Shown here: positions 18,775 to 28,387 of the stretch, piece by piece
Layout of the letters: each line of letters opens with the position of its first letter
How positions within the stretch are numbered: the first letter of the stretch is position 1
Assembly (NCBI RefSeq): GCF_036320655.1
Contig: NZ_CP143258.1
Location: forward strand, 1,364,001 to 1,428,000
DNA from: Porphyromonas pogonae
Lineage (GTDB): Bacteria > Bacteroidota > Bacteroidia > Bacteroidales > Porphyromonadaceae
Length of the DNA stretch: 64,000 bases
Direction of reading: 5' to 3'
Position numbers and translations under genes: made by a program
The notes under the pieces: model-generated
Told to the model about the DNA's origin: nothing
The model's database searches: none
What the model saw: only the letters and a program-made list of their open reading frames with translations

Positions 18775-18805
18775 CAAATGTAGTGAACTTAAAATTTGTT
18801 ACCAA
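18775..18805 (-). promoter_or_regulatory. Promoter of the divergent BadF kinase
   Basis: On the minus strand TTG (18805-18803), 20-bp spacer, TACATTTG (18782-18775). The start codon at 18613 is about 160 bp further, leaving a long leader. A plus-strand TATCTTTG at 18850-18857 may serve the operon that starts at 18888, but its -33 partner is not clear. Confidence 0.5.
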
Positions 18806-18887
18806 AATATAAATAATTGATTTAGGAGATAATGATATTAAAACTATTTTATCTTTGTTGAAAACATCCCATTGTTTGACTAATAGT

Positions 18888-20063
18888 ATGAAAAAAAGAG
18901 CATTGATTATCTTTTCCTTTTTTTGTGTATTGGCTACCTTATGCTATGCGCAGACAGACAGCGTAGTGGTAGGTGCCGCCCGGCTAAATGAGTATTTGCC
19001 CATGATTCACAAGAAACGGGTAGCTTTATTCTCAAATCATACAGGCTTGGTCGAGGGGAGACATACACTGGATGTTTTGCTTGAGCATCGTGTCAAGGTC
19101 ACAGCGCTCTTCTCTCCGGAGCATGGATTCAGAGGCAATGCCGATGCGGGAGAGCATGTGTCGAGTGGCAAAGACCCATCCACCGGTGTGCCTATCTATT
19201 CGCTTTATGATGGTAGATCCCGGTATCCGTCACAGCAAAGTATGAAAACTTTCGATGTATTGCTTGTGGATATTCAGGATGTGGGGCTCAGATACTATAC
19301 CTATTATATATCCATGATGAGACTCATGGAAGCTTGTGCCCGATACGGGAAGAAAGTGGTTGTGCTCGACCGTCCCAATCCCAACGGTATGTATGTAGAT
19401 GGCCCTATATTGGATATGAAATACAAATCAGGGGTGGGGCTACTGCCTATCCCTGTAGTACACGGACTCACGTTGGGGGAGCTGGCACGCATGGCTATAG
19501 GTGAGCATTGGCTGGACAAGAAAACTCAGAGTCTTGATCTCAAGGTAATACCTTGCCTCCACTATACTCATGGGACCCGCTATACCTTGCCTGTGGCTCC
19601 ATCGCCCAACTTGCCCGATATGAAATCGGTGTACTTATATCCATCGCTTTGCTACTTCGAAGGTACCGTGGTGAGTTTGGGCAGAGGCACAGATAAACCA
19701 TTTAGGATTTACGGGCATCCGGGGATGGTGGGGTATAGCTTCAATTTCACTCCCAAGAGCGTACCCGGAGCCAAGAACCCACCGTTACTCAACAAACTTT
19801 GCTTCGGTGTGGACTTGTCTTCTTTGGCCAATGAAGATATTGTTTCCCATAAGATCTGCTTGGACTATGTGATCAATGCTTATCGCAACCTGAATATGGG
19901 AGAGAAATTCTTTACTCCGTTTTTTGAAAAGCTCATCGGTGTGAGCTATGTGCGTACGATGATCATGGAGGGAAAGAGTAGTGACGAGATCAGGTCAAGG
20001 TGGAATACCGACGTTGAGAAGTTCAAAGAATTGCGCAAACCTTATTTATTATACAGTGAATAG
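18888..20063 (+). CDS. namZ: DUF1343 / NamZ-family exo-beta-N-acetylmuramidase (first copy)
   Basis: 391 residues from the ATG at 18888, which begins a clear signal peptide ending LCYAQ; an in-frame TTG at 18855 overlaps a putative -7 element and is rejected. Family motifs are LFSPEHGFRG, LLVDIQDVGLRYYTYY and VVLDRPNPNG. DUF1343 proteins include NamZ (glycoside hydrolase family 171), which removes terminal MurNAc from glycan chains; this fits the murQ-containing context. It should act in the periplasm or outside. First gene of the salvage operon, 18 bp before the symporter gene. A second copy is at 29759-30994; the two may differ in substrate length or decoration. Confidence 0.82.
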   Translation: MKKRALIIFSFFCVLATLCYAQTDSVVVGAARLNEYLPMIHKKRVALFSNHTGLVEGRHTLDVLLEHRVKVTALFSPEHGFRGNADAGEHVSSGKDPSTGVPIYSLYDGRSRYPSQQSMKTFDVLLVDIQDVGLRYYTYYISMMRLMEACARYGKKVVVLDRPNPNGMYVDGPILDMKYKSGVGLLPIPVVHGLTLGELARMAIGEHWLDKKTQSLDLKVIPCLHYTHGTRYTLPVAPSPNLPDMKSVYLYPSLCYFEGTVVSLGRGTDKPFRIYGHPGMVGYSFNFTPKSVPGAKNPPLLNKLCFGVDLSSLANEDIVSHKICLDYVINAYRNLNMGEKFFTPFFEKLIGVSYVRTMIMEGKSSDEIRSRWNTDVEKFKELRKPYLLYSE

Positions 20064-20081
20064 CATTACACCCATATCAAT

Positions 20082-21542
20082 ATGAATCCTTCGATAGTCA
20101 TCATCACAGTCATAGCATATTTTGCACTGCTTTTTACCATCGCATACATTACGGGACGTAAAGCCGATAATGCAGGTTTTTTTATCGGTAACCGCAAGTC
20201 CCGTTGGTACATGGTTGCCTTTGCCATGATAGGCTCCAGCATATCCGGAGTTACGTTTGTTTCTGTCCCGGGTATGGTAGCTACCGGGGCTTTTTCTTAT
20301 TTACAGATGGTATTGGGGTTTGTAGTGGGGCAATTCCTCATAGCCTTTGTGCTCATTCCCCTTTTTTATAAGATGAGTCTTGTCTCGATCTATGAATATC
20401 TTGAAAATCGTTTTGGGCTCTCATCATATAAAACAGGTGCGTGGTTCTTTTTTATCTCCAAAATGCTGGGGGCAGCGGTACGATTGTTTCTTGTATGCCT
20501 CACGTTGCAGTATCTTGTATTTGCACCGCTGAGATTACCCTTTGTGCTCAATGTATTCGTGACTATGTTGCTCGTTTGGCTTTACACATTTCAGGGTGGT
20601 GTGAAGTCTCTGATCTGGACGGACTCCTTCAAGACGTTGTGCATCATTGTGTCGGTAGTACTTTGTATCGTTTACATTGCGTCGGAGTTGGGGTTAGGCT
20701 TAGGCGGCATTGCGAGTACTATTCGCGAAAGCGATTACTCCCAAATATTCTTCTTCGATGATGTCAATGACAAGCGATATTTCTTCAAACAGTTTCTGGC
20801 GGGTGTATTCACGGTGATTGCCACTACGGGGCTGGATCAGGATATGATGCAACGTACACTTAGTTGCAAAAACTATAAGGATTCACAGAAGAATATGATC
20901 ACGAGCGGAATCTTGCAGTTCTTTGTGATTGCCTTGTTTCTGATGTTGGGCGTACTGCTCTATACCTTTACTGCAGCCAAAGGCATTGCCAATCCGCCCA
21001 AATCAGACGAGCTCTTTCCTATGGTCGCCACAGGCGGATATTTTCCCATTATAGTGGGAGTCCTGTTTATTGTGGGGCTTATATCATCTGCTTACTCAGC
21101 TGCGGGGTCAGCCCTTACCGCTCTTACAACATCTTTTACATTGGATATCTTGGGCGCGAGAAAGAAAGGGGAGTTTTCGGATGTCAGGATACGCAAGCTG
21201 GTACATATAGGTATGGCTGTTGTGATGGGGGTGGTAATCTTTGTTTTCAACTCTCTGAACAAGACCAGTGTGATAGACGCCGTTTACACCTTGGCGAGCT
21301 ATACGTATGGGCCTATTTTGGGTATGTTTATTTTCGGGATATTCTCACGCCGTCATTTGCGTGACCGCTGGGTGCCCGTTGTCGCAGTTATAGCTCCGAT
21401 ACTCTGTTATATACTACAAATGAATTCGGAAGAATGGTTCGATGGGTATAAATTTAGCTACGAACTCCTTATCTTTAATGCATTATTTACGATGGTGGGA
21501 TTGTGGATTCTGTCATTAAAAAACAAGGAAATCAAGAGATAA
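20082..21542 (+). CDS. Sodium:solute symporter (SSS family)
   Basis: 486 residues with about 13 hydrophobic segments and the SSS pattern: N-terminal YFALLFTIAYITGRKA, then the NAGFFIGNRKSRWYMVAFAMIGSS-like start of TM2 (quoted in part), and a Gly/Ser-rich core LISSAYSAAGSALTALTTSF. Members move sugars, sialic acid, amino acids or vitamins with Na+. Its place between a NamZ and an amidase-like gene suggests import of a peptidoglycan-derived sugar or peptide, which is inference from context. It starts 18 bp after namZ and ends 1 bp before the next gene. Confidence 0.88.
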   Translation: MNPSIVIITVIAYFALLFTIAYITGRKADNAGFFIGNRKSRWYMVAFAMIGSSISGVTFVSVPGMVATGAFSYLQMVLGFVVGQFLIAFVLIPLFYKMSLVSIYEYLENRFGLSSYKTGAWFFFISKMLGAAVRLFLVCLTLQYLVFAPLRLPFVLNVFVTMLLVWLYTFQGGVKSLIWTDSFKTLCIIVSVVLCIVYIASELGLGLGGIASTIRESDYSQIFFFDDVNDKRYFFKQFLAGVFTVIATTGLDQDMMQRTLSCKNYKDSQKNMITSGILQFFVIALFLMLGVLLYTFTAAKGIANPPKSDELFPMVATGGYFPIIVGVLFIVGLISSAYSAAGSALTALTTSFTLDILGARKKGEFSDVRIRKLVHIGMAVVMGVVIFVFNSLNKTSVIDAVYTLASYTYGPILGMFIFGIFSRRHLRDRWVPVVAVIAPILCYILQMNSEEWFDGYKFSYELLIFNALFTMVGLWILSLKNKEIKR

Positions 21543-21543
21543 T

Positions 21544-24500
21544 ATGAAAGCTTTCTGGAAAAGTATTCTACTGGGTGTTGCTCTCTCTCTCATGCCTGCC
21601 GTCTTGTGTGCGCAGGAAGAAACTGAGCCCGATGAAATGGAGCAGTTCAAAATAGAAGTCGAGTATATTCTAAACAAACATAACTATCCCGGGCTGTCTA
21701 TCGGACAAATCAAGGTTAAGAATATCCTTTTTGGCCCTGATATGGTTACTATTTTCGCATCGGAAAATTGTGCTTACATTCCATTTAGGGAAAATAACGT
21801 ACACCTTATTTATGAAAGCATCAAAGAAGCTTTGCCATCCGTATACGATGGATTTAAGGTGAAGGTAATTACTGATGACAGACCTATCGAGGAATTGATA
21901 CCTCGAGTATTGAGATATAATAAAGACAGCAAGCGTGAGGTTTTTAATACATACGACGGTAATCCTTTGGTGCGCAATCTGGCACTGCCGTATAGTGTGA
22001 AGAAAGGACTCACCAATCGCCATATAGCTATGTGGCAGAGTCACGGATTTTACTATGAGCAAAAGTTGCGCAGGTGGGAATGGCAGCGGGCACGTATCTT
22101 TGAGACGGTAGAGGATCTTTACACTCAAGGCTATGTATTACCTTATTTGGTGCCTATGCTGGAACATGCAGGAGCTTGCGTGATGCTTCCCAGAGAAAGA
22201 GATGTAAATACTGAGGAGTATATCATAGACAATGATCCCGGTGTGGGGCAAAAAGGCTATGAGGAGCAGAACGGAGACAAACCTTGGATCACAGGCGCGG
22301 ATAGGGGATTTGCATACAGCAACTTTTATTATCAAGATTATCAGAATCCTTTCAGAGACGGAACATACCGTCAGGCCGAGACTATAACGGATGGAAATGA
22401 GAGTAAAGCGTCGTGGAGTGTCAAAGTCAATAAAACGGGTTACTTTGCTGTATATGTTTCCTATAAATCACTGCCCAACTCCACTGACGAGGCTATCTAC
22501 GAAGTGAACCACATGGGCGGAAGTACCCGTGTAGCAGTAAATCAGACTATGGGAGGCGGTACATGGATCTATATTGGAACTTATAAGTTTGACAAGGAAA
22601 ATCCATCGGCAAACAAGATTACTCTAACCAATAAATCCGGCAGCAAGGGACGTATGGTAACAGCAGACGGCATTAAGGTTGGCGGTGGTATGGGCAATAT
22701 AGCTCGTGGTACAACACAAAAGATAGGTAAGAAAAAAATAGAAGTGCCCTATGAGATTAGTGGTTATCCTAGATATACCGAAGGGGCACGTTACTGGTTA
22801 CAATGGGCAGGTATGCCGGATAGTATCTATTCTGAAAGTCACGGCAAGAACGACTATACCGATGACTATAAGTCACGTGGGCGATGGGTCAATTATATTT
22901 CCGGAGGCTCTGTTATCAATCCTACAGAAAACGGTCTTCACGTCCCGGTAGATATGGCGTTTGCTTTCCATAGTGATGCGGGTACTACTTATAATGATTC
23001 TATCATCGGTACACTTGGTATCTTCTTTACGAAATCATATGACGGCCTTTACGAAAACAGATCCTCCCGCTATGCTGCCAGAGATCTTACCGATATGATA
23101 CAATCGCAGATTGTCAATGATGTGCGTACGCTGTACGAGCCGAGATGGACACGCAGAGGGATGTGGAATAAGAGCTACTTTGAAGCCAAAGATCCGAAAG
23201 TCCCTACAATGCTTTTGGAGCTGCTTTCGCATCAGAACTTTGCCGATATGCGTTACGGGCTTGACCCCAGATTCCAGTTTACGGTGAGCCGCTCTATTTA
23301 TAAAGGTATCACCAAGTTTTTGGCTTACCAGCAAAAAACCGATTATGCGATACAGCCATTACCGGTGGATAACGTCAACGTCCTCTTTGATTCACAAGAC
23401 AATGAGCGAGCTATACTCCGGTGGGAGCCTGTAGACGACCCTATAGAGCCTTTTGCAAAAGCCAAAAGTTATGTTGTGTATGTGAGGGTAGATGATGGAG
23501 GCTTTGACAACGGTAGAGTAGTGCGCAAAAATCAGTTATCTTACAAGATACTTCCCGGTCACATCTATAGTTTCAAGGTTGCAGCATTGAATGACGGAGG
23601 AGAAAGCTTCCCTTCCGAGATTGTTTCTATAGGCAAAGCTCCGCAAAGCAAGGGTACTGTCCTTGTTGTAAATGGATTTGACCGTATATCAGCCCCTACT
23701 GATTTTGTTGCAACAAGAGATTCATTGGCCGGATTTGTAAATAATTTGGATCATGGAGTACCTTATATAAGGTCAATCAGTTTTGTAGGACAGATGAAAG
23801 AGTTTAGGCGAACAATTCCTTGGATGGATGACGATGCTTCGGGCTTTGGGGATAGTTACGGTAACTATGAAAAGATAGTGATTGCCGGTAATAGCTTCGA
23901 TTATCCCTATTTGCACGGACAGTCTATCATGCAAGCCGGTTATTCGTTTGTCTCTTCAAGCAACGAGTCTGTCAAAGAACGTATGGTGAGCCTTACTGAT
24001 TATCCTATTGTGGATTGGATATTGGGAAAGCAATGTCAGACCAAGATGGGACGAGGAGGTGTAAAGCCACTGGAGTTTAAGACTTTTGACAGCGAAACGC
24101 AGAAGATCATACAGACTTACTGTAATTCCGGTGGTTCGTTCTTTGTTTCCGGATCTTATGTCGGCACAGACCTATATGACAACCCACTGATTAAATCGAC
24201 AAAAGAAGATCGTGATTTTGCTGAGAAGACTCTCAAATATATGTGGCGTGCTTCCAAAGCGGCTGCAGGCGGTAGCTTTAAATCTGTGGTGAGCCCTGTA
24301 ACCCAATCGACTAAACAATATAACTATTGTAGCAGAATGAACCCCGAGGTATATGCCGTAGAATCACCTGATGCTATAGAACCGGTAGACGATCATGGAT
24401 ACACTTTCATGAGATATAGCGAAAACAATCTAAGTGCCGGTGTGGCCTATGAAGGGAATTACAAGACATGTATTTTGGGATTGCCATTCGAATCTATTAT

Positions 24501-24624
24501 CAATGCGAAATCAAGAGATGAGATTATGAAGTCTGTTTTGGATTTTTTGATGCCCAAAGAAAACCCGTATAAACCCACTCCCAAACCTCTTGTTACAGAT
24601 AAGAAATCAAAAAAACGAAAATAA
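21544..24624 (+). CDS. Large secreted N-acetylmuramoyl-L-alanine amidase-like protein with golvesin-type and FnIII-like domains
   Basis: 1026 residues with signal peptide (ends LCAQE). A golvesin/xanthan-lyase-type domain lies around residues 240-380 (MGGGTWIYIGTYKF, then GRMVTADGIKVGGG). An amidase_3-like region spans about 380-600: AFHSDAG looks like the zinc-ligand/HxNA segment and MLLELLSHQNFADM like the catalytic-glutamate segment. An FnIII-like domain follows (about 615-700), then a C-terminal domain containing GGSFFVSGSYVGTDLYD. Relatives are often labelled xanthan lyase, a name from a binding domain and probably misleading. In this operon, cleavage of stem peptides from MurNAc is the sensible role. 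Catalytic residue assignment is by eye. Confidence 0.65.
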   Translation: MKAFWKSILLGVALSLMPAVLCAQEETEPDEMEQFKIEVEYILNKHNYPGLSIGQIKVKNILFGPDMVTIFASENCAYIPFRENNVHLIYESIKEALPSVYDGFKVKVITDDRPIEELIPRVLRYNKDSKREVFNTYDGNPLVRNLALPYSVKKGLTNRHIAMWQSHGFYYEQKLRRWEWQRARIFETVEDLYTQGYVLPYLVPMLEHAGACVMLPRERDVNTEEYIIDNDPGVGQKGYEEQNGDKPWITGADRGFAYSNFYYQDYQNPFRDGTYRQAETITDGNESKASWSVKVNKTGYFAVYVSYKSLPNSTDEAIYEVNHMGGSTRVAVNQTMGGGTWIYIGTYKFDKENPSANKITLTNKSGSKGRMVTADGIKVGGGMGNIARGTTQKIGKKKIEVPYEISGYPRYTEGARYWLQWAGMPDSIYSESHGKNDYTDDYKSRGRWVNYISGGSVINPTENGLHVPVDMAFAFHSDAGTTYNDSIIGTLGIFFTKSYDGLYENRSSRYAARDLTDMIQSQIVNDVRTLYEPRWTRRGMWNKSYFEAKDPKVPTMLLELLSHQNFADMRYGLDPRFQFTVSRSIYKGITKFLAYQQKTDYAIQPLPVDNVNVLFDSQDNERAILRWEPVDDPIEPFAKAKSYVVYVRVDDGGFDNGRVVRKNQLSYKILPGHIYSFKVAALNDGGESFPSEIVSIGKAPQSKGTVLVVNGFDRISAPTDFVATRDSLAGFVNNLDHGVPYIRSISFVGQMKEFRRTIPWMDDDASGFGDSYGNYEKIVIAGNSFDYPYLHGQSIMQAGYSFVSSSNESVKERMVSLTDYPIVDWILGKQCQTKMGRGGVKPLEFKTFDSETQKIIQTYCNSGGSFFVSGSYVGTDLYDNPLIKSTKEDRDFAEKTLKYMWRASKAAAGGSFKSVVSPVTQSTKQYNYCSRMNPEVYAVESPDAIEPVDDHGYTFMRYSENNLSAGVAYEGNYKTCILGLPFESIINAKSRDEIMKSVLDFLMPKENPYKPTPKPLVTDKKSKKRK

Positions 24625-24629
24625 TCCAT

Positions 24630-26093
24630 ATGATTACTTGCTTCATTTCATACTCCGCAGGTACTCCTGTAGAACCTGCTATAGCAGCTTTCAGAGACAG
24701 TGCACTGACTGATAAGATATTCTTGATCCCTGATAGTGATGTTTCATCAGAACAAGTGGCGGACTCTACTATTCTTGTGGATGGGTCATTCTATACCACC
24801 AGGGGTTTGCAACGGATAGCGGATCAGGCGCAAGGTGACTATACTTTGTTTTATACGCAGAGCACCAAACCAGTATTGGGCCTATTTGCTTTGGAACGGC
24901 TTATCGATATAGCACGGGACACTCAAGCAGGCATGATCTATTCCGATCATTACAAGTCTAAAGGTGGTACTGTGGTAAGTGCACCTGTGATAGACTACCA
25001 AGAGGGGAGTCTGCGTGATGACTTTGATTTTGGTTCTCTGATGATTTTTCGGACAGATGTACTCAAAGATGCCATAGCTCGAGCCAGTGGAGATTATACC
25101 TATGCAGGGCTGTATGATCTTAGGCTTAAATTATCACAAAGAGCAAGTATTATACATGTCAATGAGTACTTATATACGGATGTCGAGTATGATGCACGCC
25201 TTAGCGGACAAAAGCTTTTTGACTATGTGGATCCACGCAATAGGGTTAAGCAGATAGAGATGGAAGCCGCTTGTACTGCTCACCTCAAAGATGTTGGGGC
25301 ATACTTGGTGCCGACGTTCAGAAGCATTGATTTTAGTGATCTCGAATTTCCTTTCGAAGCCTCTGTAATTATTCCGGTTCGCAACCGTATCGCTACTATT
25401 CGTGACGCCGTGAAGTCAGTATTGTCGCAGAAAACCCGTTTTAAATTCAATCTGATTGTTGTCGATAATCATTCGACGGATGGTACCACAGAAGCTCTAC
25501 GTGAATTTAGTCACGATGATAAACTTATTCATATTGTCCCAGAAAGAACGGATTTGCAGATAGGCGGATGCTGGAATACAGCAGTTCACCATCGTGAGTG
25601 CGGTAAATTTGCTATCCAGCTTGATAGCGATGATGTTTACAAGGATGAGCATACGTTACAGAAGATAGTCGATGCTTTCTATGAACAAAACTGCGCTATG
25701 ATAGTCGGTACTTATATGATGACTGATTTTGATTTTAATACTTTACCACCCGGCGTGATCGACCATAAAGAATGGACTCCCGACAATGGCCGTAACAATG
25801 CTTTGCGTATTAATGGGCTGGGTGCACCCAGAGCTTTTTATACTCCACTGTTGCGTCAGATCAATCTTCCCAATACGAGTTATGGCGAGGACTATGCATT
25901 AGGTCTTCGATTCTCTCGCCATTATCAGATTGGCCGCATCTATGACGTATTATACTTGTGTAGGCGATGGAATGATAACTCTGATGCAGCATTGGATGCA
26001 GAAAAGACAAATAGGAACAATTTCTATAAAGACAGGATACGTACTTGGGAATTACAAGCTCGTATAGCTTATAATAAAAATAGGGTAGTATAG
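24630..26093 (+). CDS. Family 2 glycosyltransferase with duplicated GT-A-like region
   Basis: 487 residues without signal peptide or membrane segment. The C-terminal half (about 245-430) is a typical GT2 domain: ASVIIPVRNR, LIVVDNHSTDGTTEAL and a DXD-type IQLDSDDVY. The N-terminal 200 residues look like a second, degenerate GT-A fold (CFISYSAGTPVEPAI, with AGMIYSDHYK in the DXD position). Start ATG 24630 is 5 bp after the amidase-like gene. A biosynthetic enzyme within a catabolic operon is unexpected. It may glycosylate a wall-derived sugar or a surface glycan; nothing in the sequence tells the acceptor. Confidence 0.8.
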   Translation: MITCFISYSAGTPVEPAIAAFRDSALTDKIFLIPDSDVSSEQVADSTILVDGSFYTTRGLQRIADQAQGDYTLFYTQSTKPVLGLFALERLIDIARDTQAGMIYSDHYKSKGGTVVSAPVIDYQEGSLRDDFDFGSLMIFRTDVLKDAIARASGDYTYAGLYDLRLKLSQRASIIHVNEYLYTDVEYDARLSGQKLFDYVDPRNRVKQIEMEAACTAHLKDVGAYLVPTFRSIDFSDLEFPFEASVIIPVRNRIATIRDAVKSVLSQKTRFKFNLIVVDNHSTDGTTEALREFSHDDKLIHIVPERTDLQIGGCWNTAVHHRECGKFAIQLDSDDVYKDEHTLQKIVDAFYEQNCAMIVGTYMMTDFDFNTLPPGVIDHKEWTPDNGRNNALRINGLGAPRAFYTPLLRQINLPNTSYGEDYALGLRFSRHYQIGRIYDVLYLCRRWNDNSDAALDAEKTNRNNFYKDRIRTWELQARIAYNKNRVV

Positions 26094-26128
26094 AGTGGAG
26101 TGATCCTTTGAATAATATAAGAAAATTG

Positions 26129-28369
26129 ATGATGGACTTCAATCTCTTTTTTGAAAAACAGCTGGCCGTTTGGGAGCAAGCGCGAGATAACTATGAAGCT
26201 TTGTCCCGTGTACGGTACCGTACTATCAATATAGACGGTATAGAATATACTGTACAGTATAATCCCGGCAGGGAGCGTTCGTCATCGGCAAAAGTGGATA
26301 GCGCGTCTATCAGTTCAAGGAGATGTTTTCTTTGTGACAATAATTTGCCCCCAGAGCAGATAAAGTGTGATTTTCTTTCCCGCTATCATATCCTGATCAA
26401 TCCATACCCCATCTTTCCCATACATTTTACTATTCCCTGTAAGACACATACCTCTCAATCAATGGAAGGGCGCCTTGATGATTTTTTGATTCTGGCGAAA
26501 GAAATGGAGGGTTTCGTGGTATTCTACAATGGAGCTCGGTGTGGTGCTTCTGCTCCCGATCATTTGCATTTCCAGGCCGGAAATACACGTTTTCTGCCTA
26601 TAGAGCGGGATTATTTGTATATGAGTACAGCGCATAGTATACTTATGGGGCAAGAGACTACACTGGCACTGATGAAAGATAAGCTTAGAGGAACTTTCAT
26701 GATCAGTTCATCATCCGCTTCCGGTGTAGCTACTACTTTTGAAAAACTGTTGGAAAGCTTTAAGCAATCATCGCTATATGTCAACCCGGGGGAAGAACCC
26801 ATGATGAATATTATTGCTTTTTACAAAGACAACCGCTACACCCTCTTCGTATTCTTTCGTAGAGCTCACAGGCCTTCATGCTATTACCAAAGTGACAATC
26901 CTATGCTTATTAGTCCAGGTGCCGTGGATATGGGAGGTGTATTTGTGATGCCCAAAGCAAAAGACTTCGATAGGATAGATGCTAATATTCTTCGCTCCGT
27001 ATTGAGTGAGGTATGCTATTCCCAAGCGGAACTTGTCCCAATTATGAGGTGCCTCTGGCATAATCAGGAGCCTCTTGTAAAAGTTGGGATTCTCGAAAAT
27101 AAACATGCAACAATAGATTTCATCACTCCTTATCAATACAACAAGAGCCTGAATGTAAACGGTAGCATTGAGCTTGAAGCAGAGGGTAACCGTATTTTGT
27201 GGAAAGGTGGTATGTATGACGAATTGTATTTCAAGGCTCCCACAATTGACTCTGTGTTTCAGATCAATGATGTGGTAATTGGCATAGACTTTCATTGGGA
27301 GCGAAAAGAGAATCAACGCTTTCATGGAGATCTTAAGGTGATCGTTCATGACGGAAAGCTCGTATTGATTAATATTCTTAGGGTTGAGGAATACCTCAAA
27401 AGTGTTATTTCATCAGAGATGAGCGCTACTTCTTCCTATGAACTGCTCAAAGCTCATGCCGTGATATCCCGTAGCTGGTTACTTGCTCAAATAGAGCAGT
27501 CAAGTCCTGCCCACAATCATAATAGTATACAGAAGAATGATGCGGACGAAGTGATGATGTGGTTTGATAGAGAAGATCATGAGCTGTTTGATGTCTGTGC
27601 AGACGACCACTGCCAGCGATATCAGGGCATTACTCGCAAGACCTCACCACTAGTCGAACAGGCTGTAAAGGAAACCGCAGGGCAAGTGCTCACCTATGAA
27701 GGCGTTTTGTGTGATGCCCGATTTTCTAAATGTTGTGGTGGGATTATGGAGGAGTTCGATACTTGTTGGGGTGATATTCATTACCCTTATCTCAAGAGGA
27801 AAGCCGATGTGGCTCTTCAGCCTGATTCTCTTCCCGACCTGACTTTAGAAGTTAATGCTGAGCATTGGATACGCACTTCGCCCGAAGCTTTCTGTAATAC
27901 TAACGATAGAAATATTCTCACCCAAGTGCTCAATAATTATGACCAGGAAACGACTGACTTCTATCGCTGGAAGGTGACTTATAGTCGCCGAGAACTCTCG
28001 GAGCTCCTTCGTAATCGTTCGGGGATAGATTTCGGTGATATTATAGATCTTATTCCTGTAAAACGGGGACCATCAGGCAGGATGTCTATGTTGCGTATCA
28101 AAGGTACACTGCGGGATATGACAGTGGGTAAAGAACTCATCATTCGTAAGTGGTTATCTCGTACTCATCTTTACAGCTCGGCCTTTGTTGTAGACAAAGA
28201 GTGTGATTCTGTAGGCGATCCCGCTACTTTTATCATCACCGGGGCAGGCTGGGGACATGGAGTGGGCTTGTGTCAGATAGGTGCAGCGGTTATGGCACAT
28301 GAGGGATATGATTATTTATCCATTTTGAAACATTATTACATACAAGCAGAAATAACATTGAGATACTAA
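26129..28369 (+). CDS. Fusion of DUF4922 (HIT-like nucleotidyltransferase/phosphorylase) and SpoIID/LytB domain
   Basis: 746 residues from ATG 26129 (ATG 26132 is equally possible). The first 300 residues resemble DUF4922: a cysteine pair in RRCFLCDNN and a histidine-triad motif DHLHFQ, as in GalT/GDP-galactose-phosphorylase enzymes. The C-terminal 380 residues are a SpoIID domain: NILRVEEYLKSVISSEM with the expected catalytic glutamate, LKAHAVISRSWLL, and GWGHGVGLCQIGA near the end. SpoIID cleaves peptide-free glycan chains. There is no signal peptide, so the lytic domain would sit in the cytoplasm unless exported otherwise. 35 bp after the GT2 gene, 18 bp before ampG. Confidence 0.72.
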   Translation: MMDFNLFFEKQLAVWEQARDNYEALSRVRYRTINIDGIEYTVQYNPGRERSSSAKVDSASISSRRCFLCDNNLPPEQIKCDFLSRYHILINPYPIFPIHFTIPCKTHTSQSMEGRLDDFLILAKEMEGFVVFYNGARCGASAPDHLHFQAGNTRFLPIERDYLYMSTAHSILMGQETTLALMKDKLRGTFMISSSSASGVATTFEKLLESFKQSSLYVNPGEEPMMNIIAFYKDNRYTLFVFFRRAHRPSCYYQSDNPMLISPGAVDMGGVFVMPKAKDFDRIDANILRSVLSEVCYSQAELVPIMRCLWHNQEPLVKVGILENKHATIDFITPYQYNKSLNVNGSIELEAEGNRILWKGGMYDELYFKAPTIDSVFQINDVVIGIDFHWERKENQRFHGDLKVIVHDGKLVLINILRVEEYLKSVISSEMSATSSYELLKAHAVISRSWLLAQIEQSSPAHNHNSIQKNDADEVMMWFDREDHELFDVCADDHCQRYQGITRKTSPLVEQAVKETAGQVLTYEGVLCDARFSKCCGGIMEEFDTCWGDIHYPYLKRKADVALQPDSLPDLTLEVNAEHWIRTSPEAFCNTNDRNILTQVLNNYDQETTDFYRWKVTYSRRELSELLRNRSGIDFGDIIDLIPVKRGPSGRMSMLRIKGTLRDMTVGKELIIRKWLSRTHLYSSAFVVDKECDSVGDPATFIITGAGWGHGVGLCQIGAAVMAHEGYDYLSILKHYYIQAEITLRY

Positions 28370-28387
28370 CCGGTGAAATAAATTATC

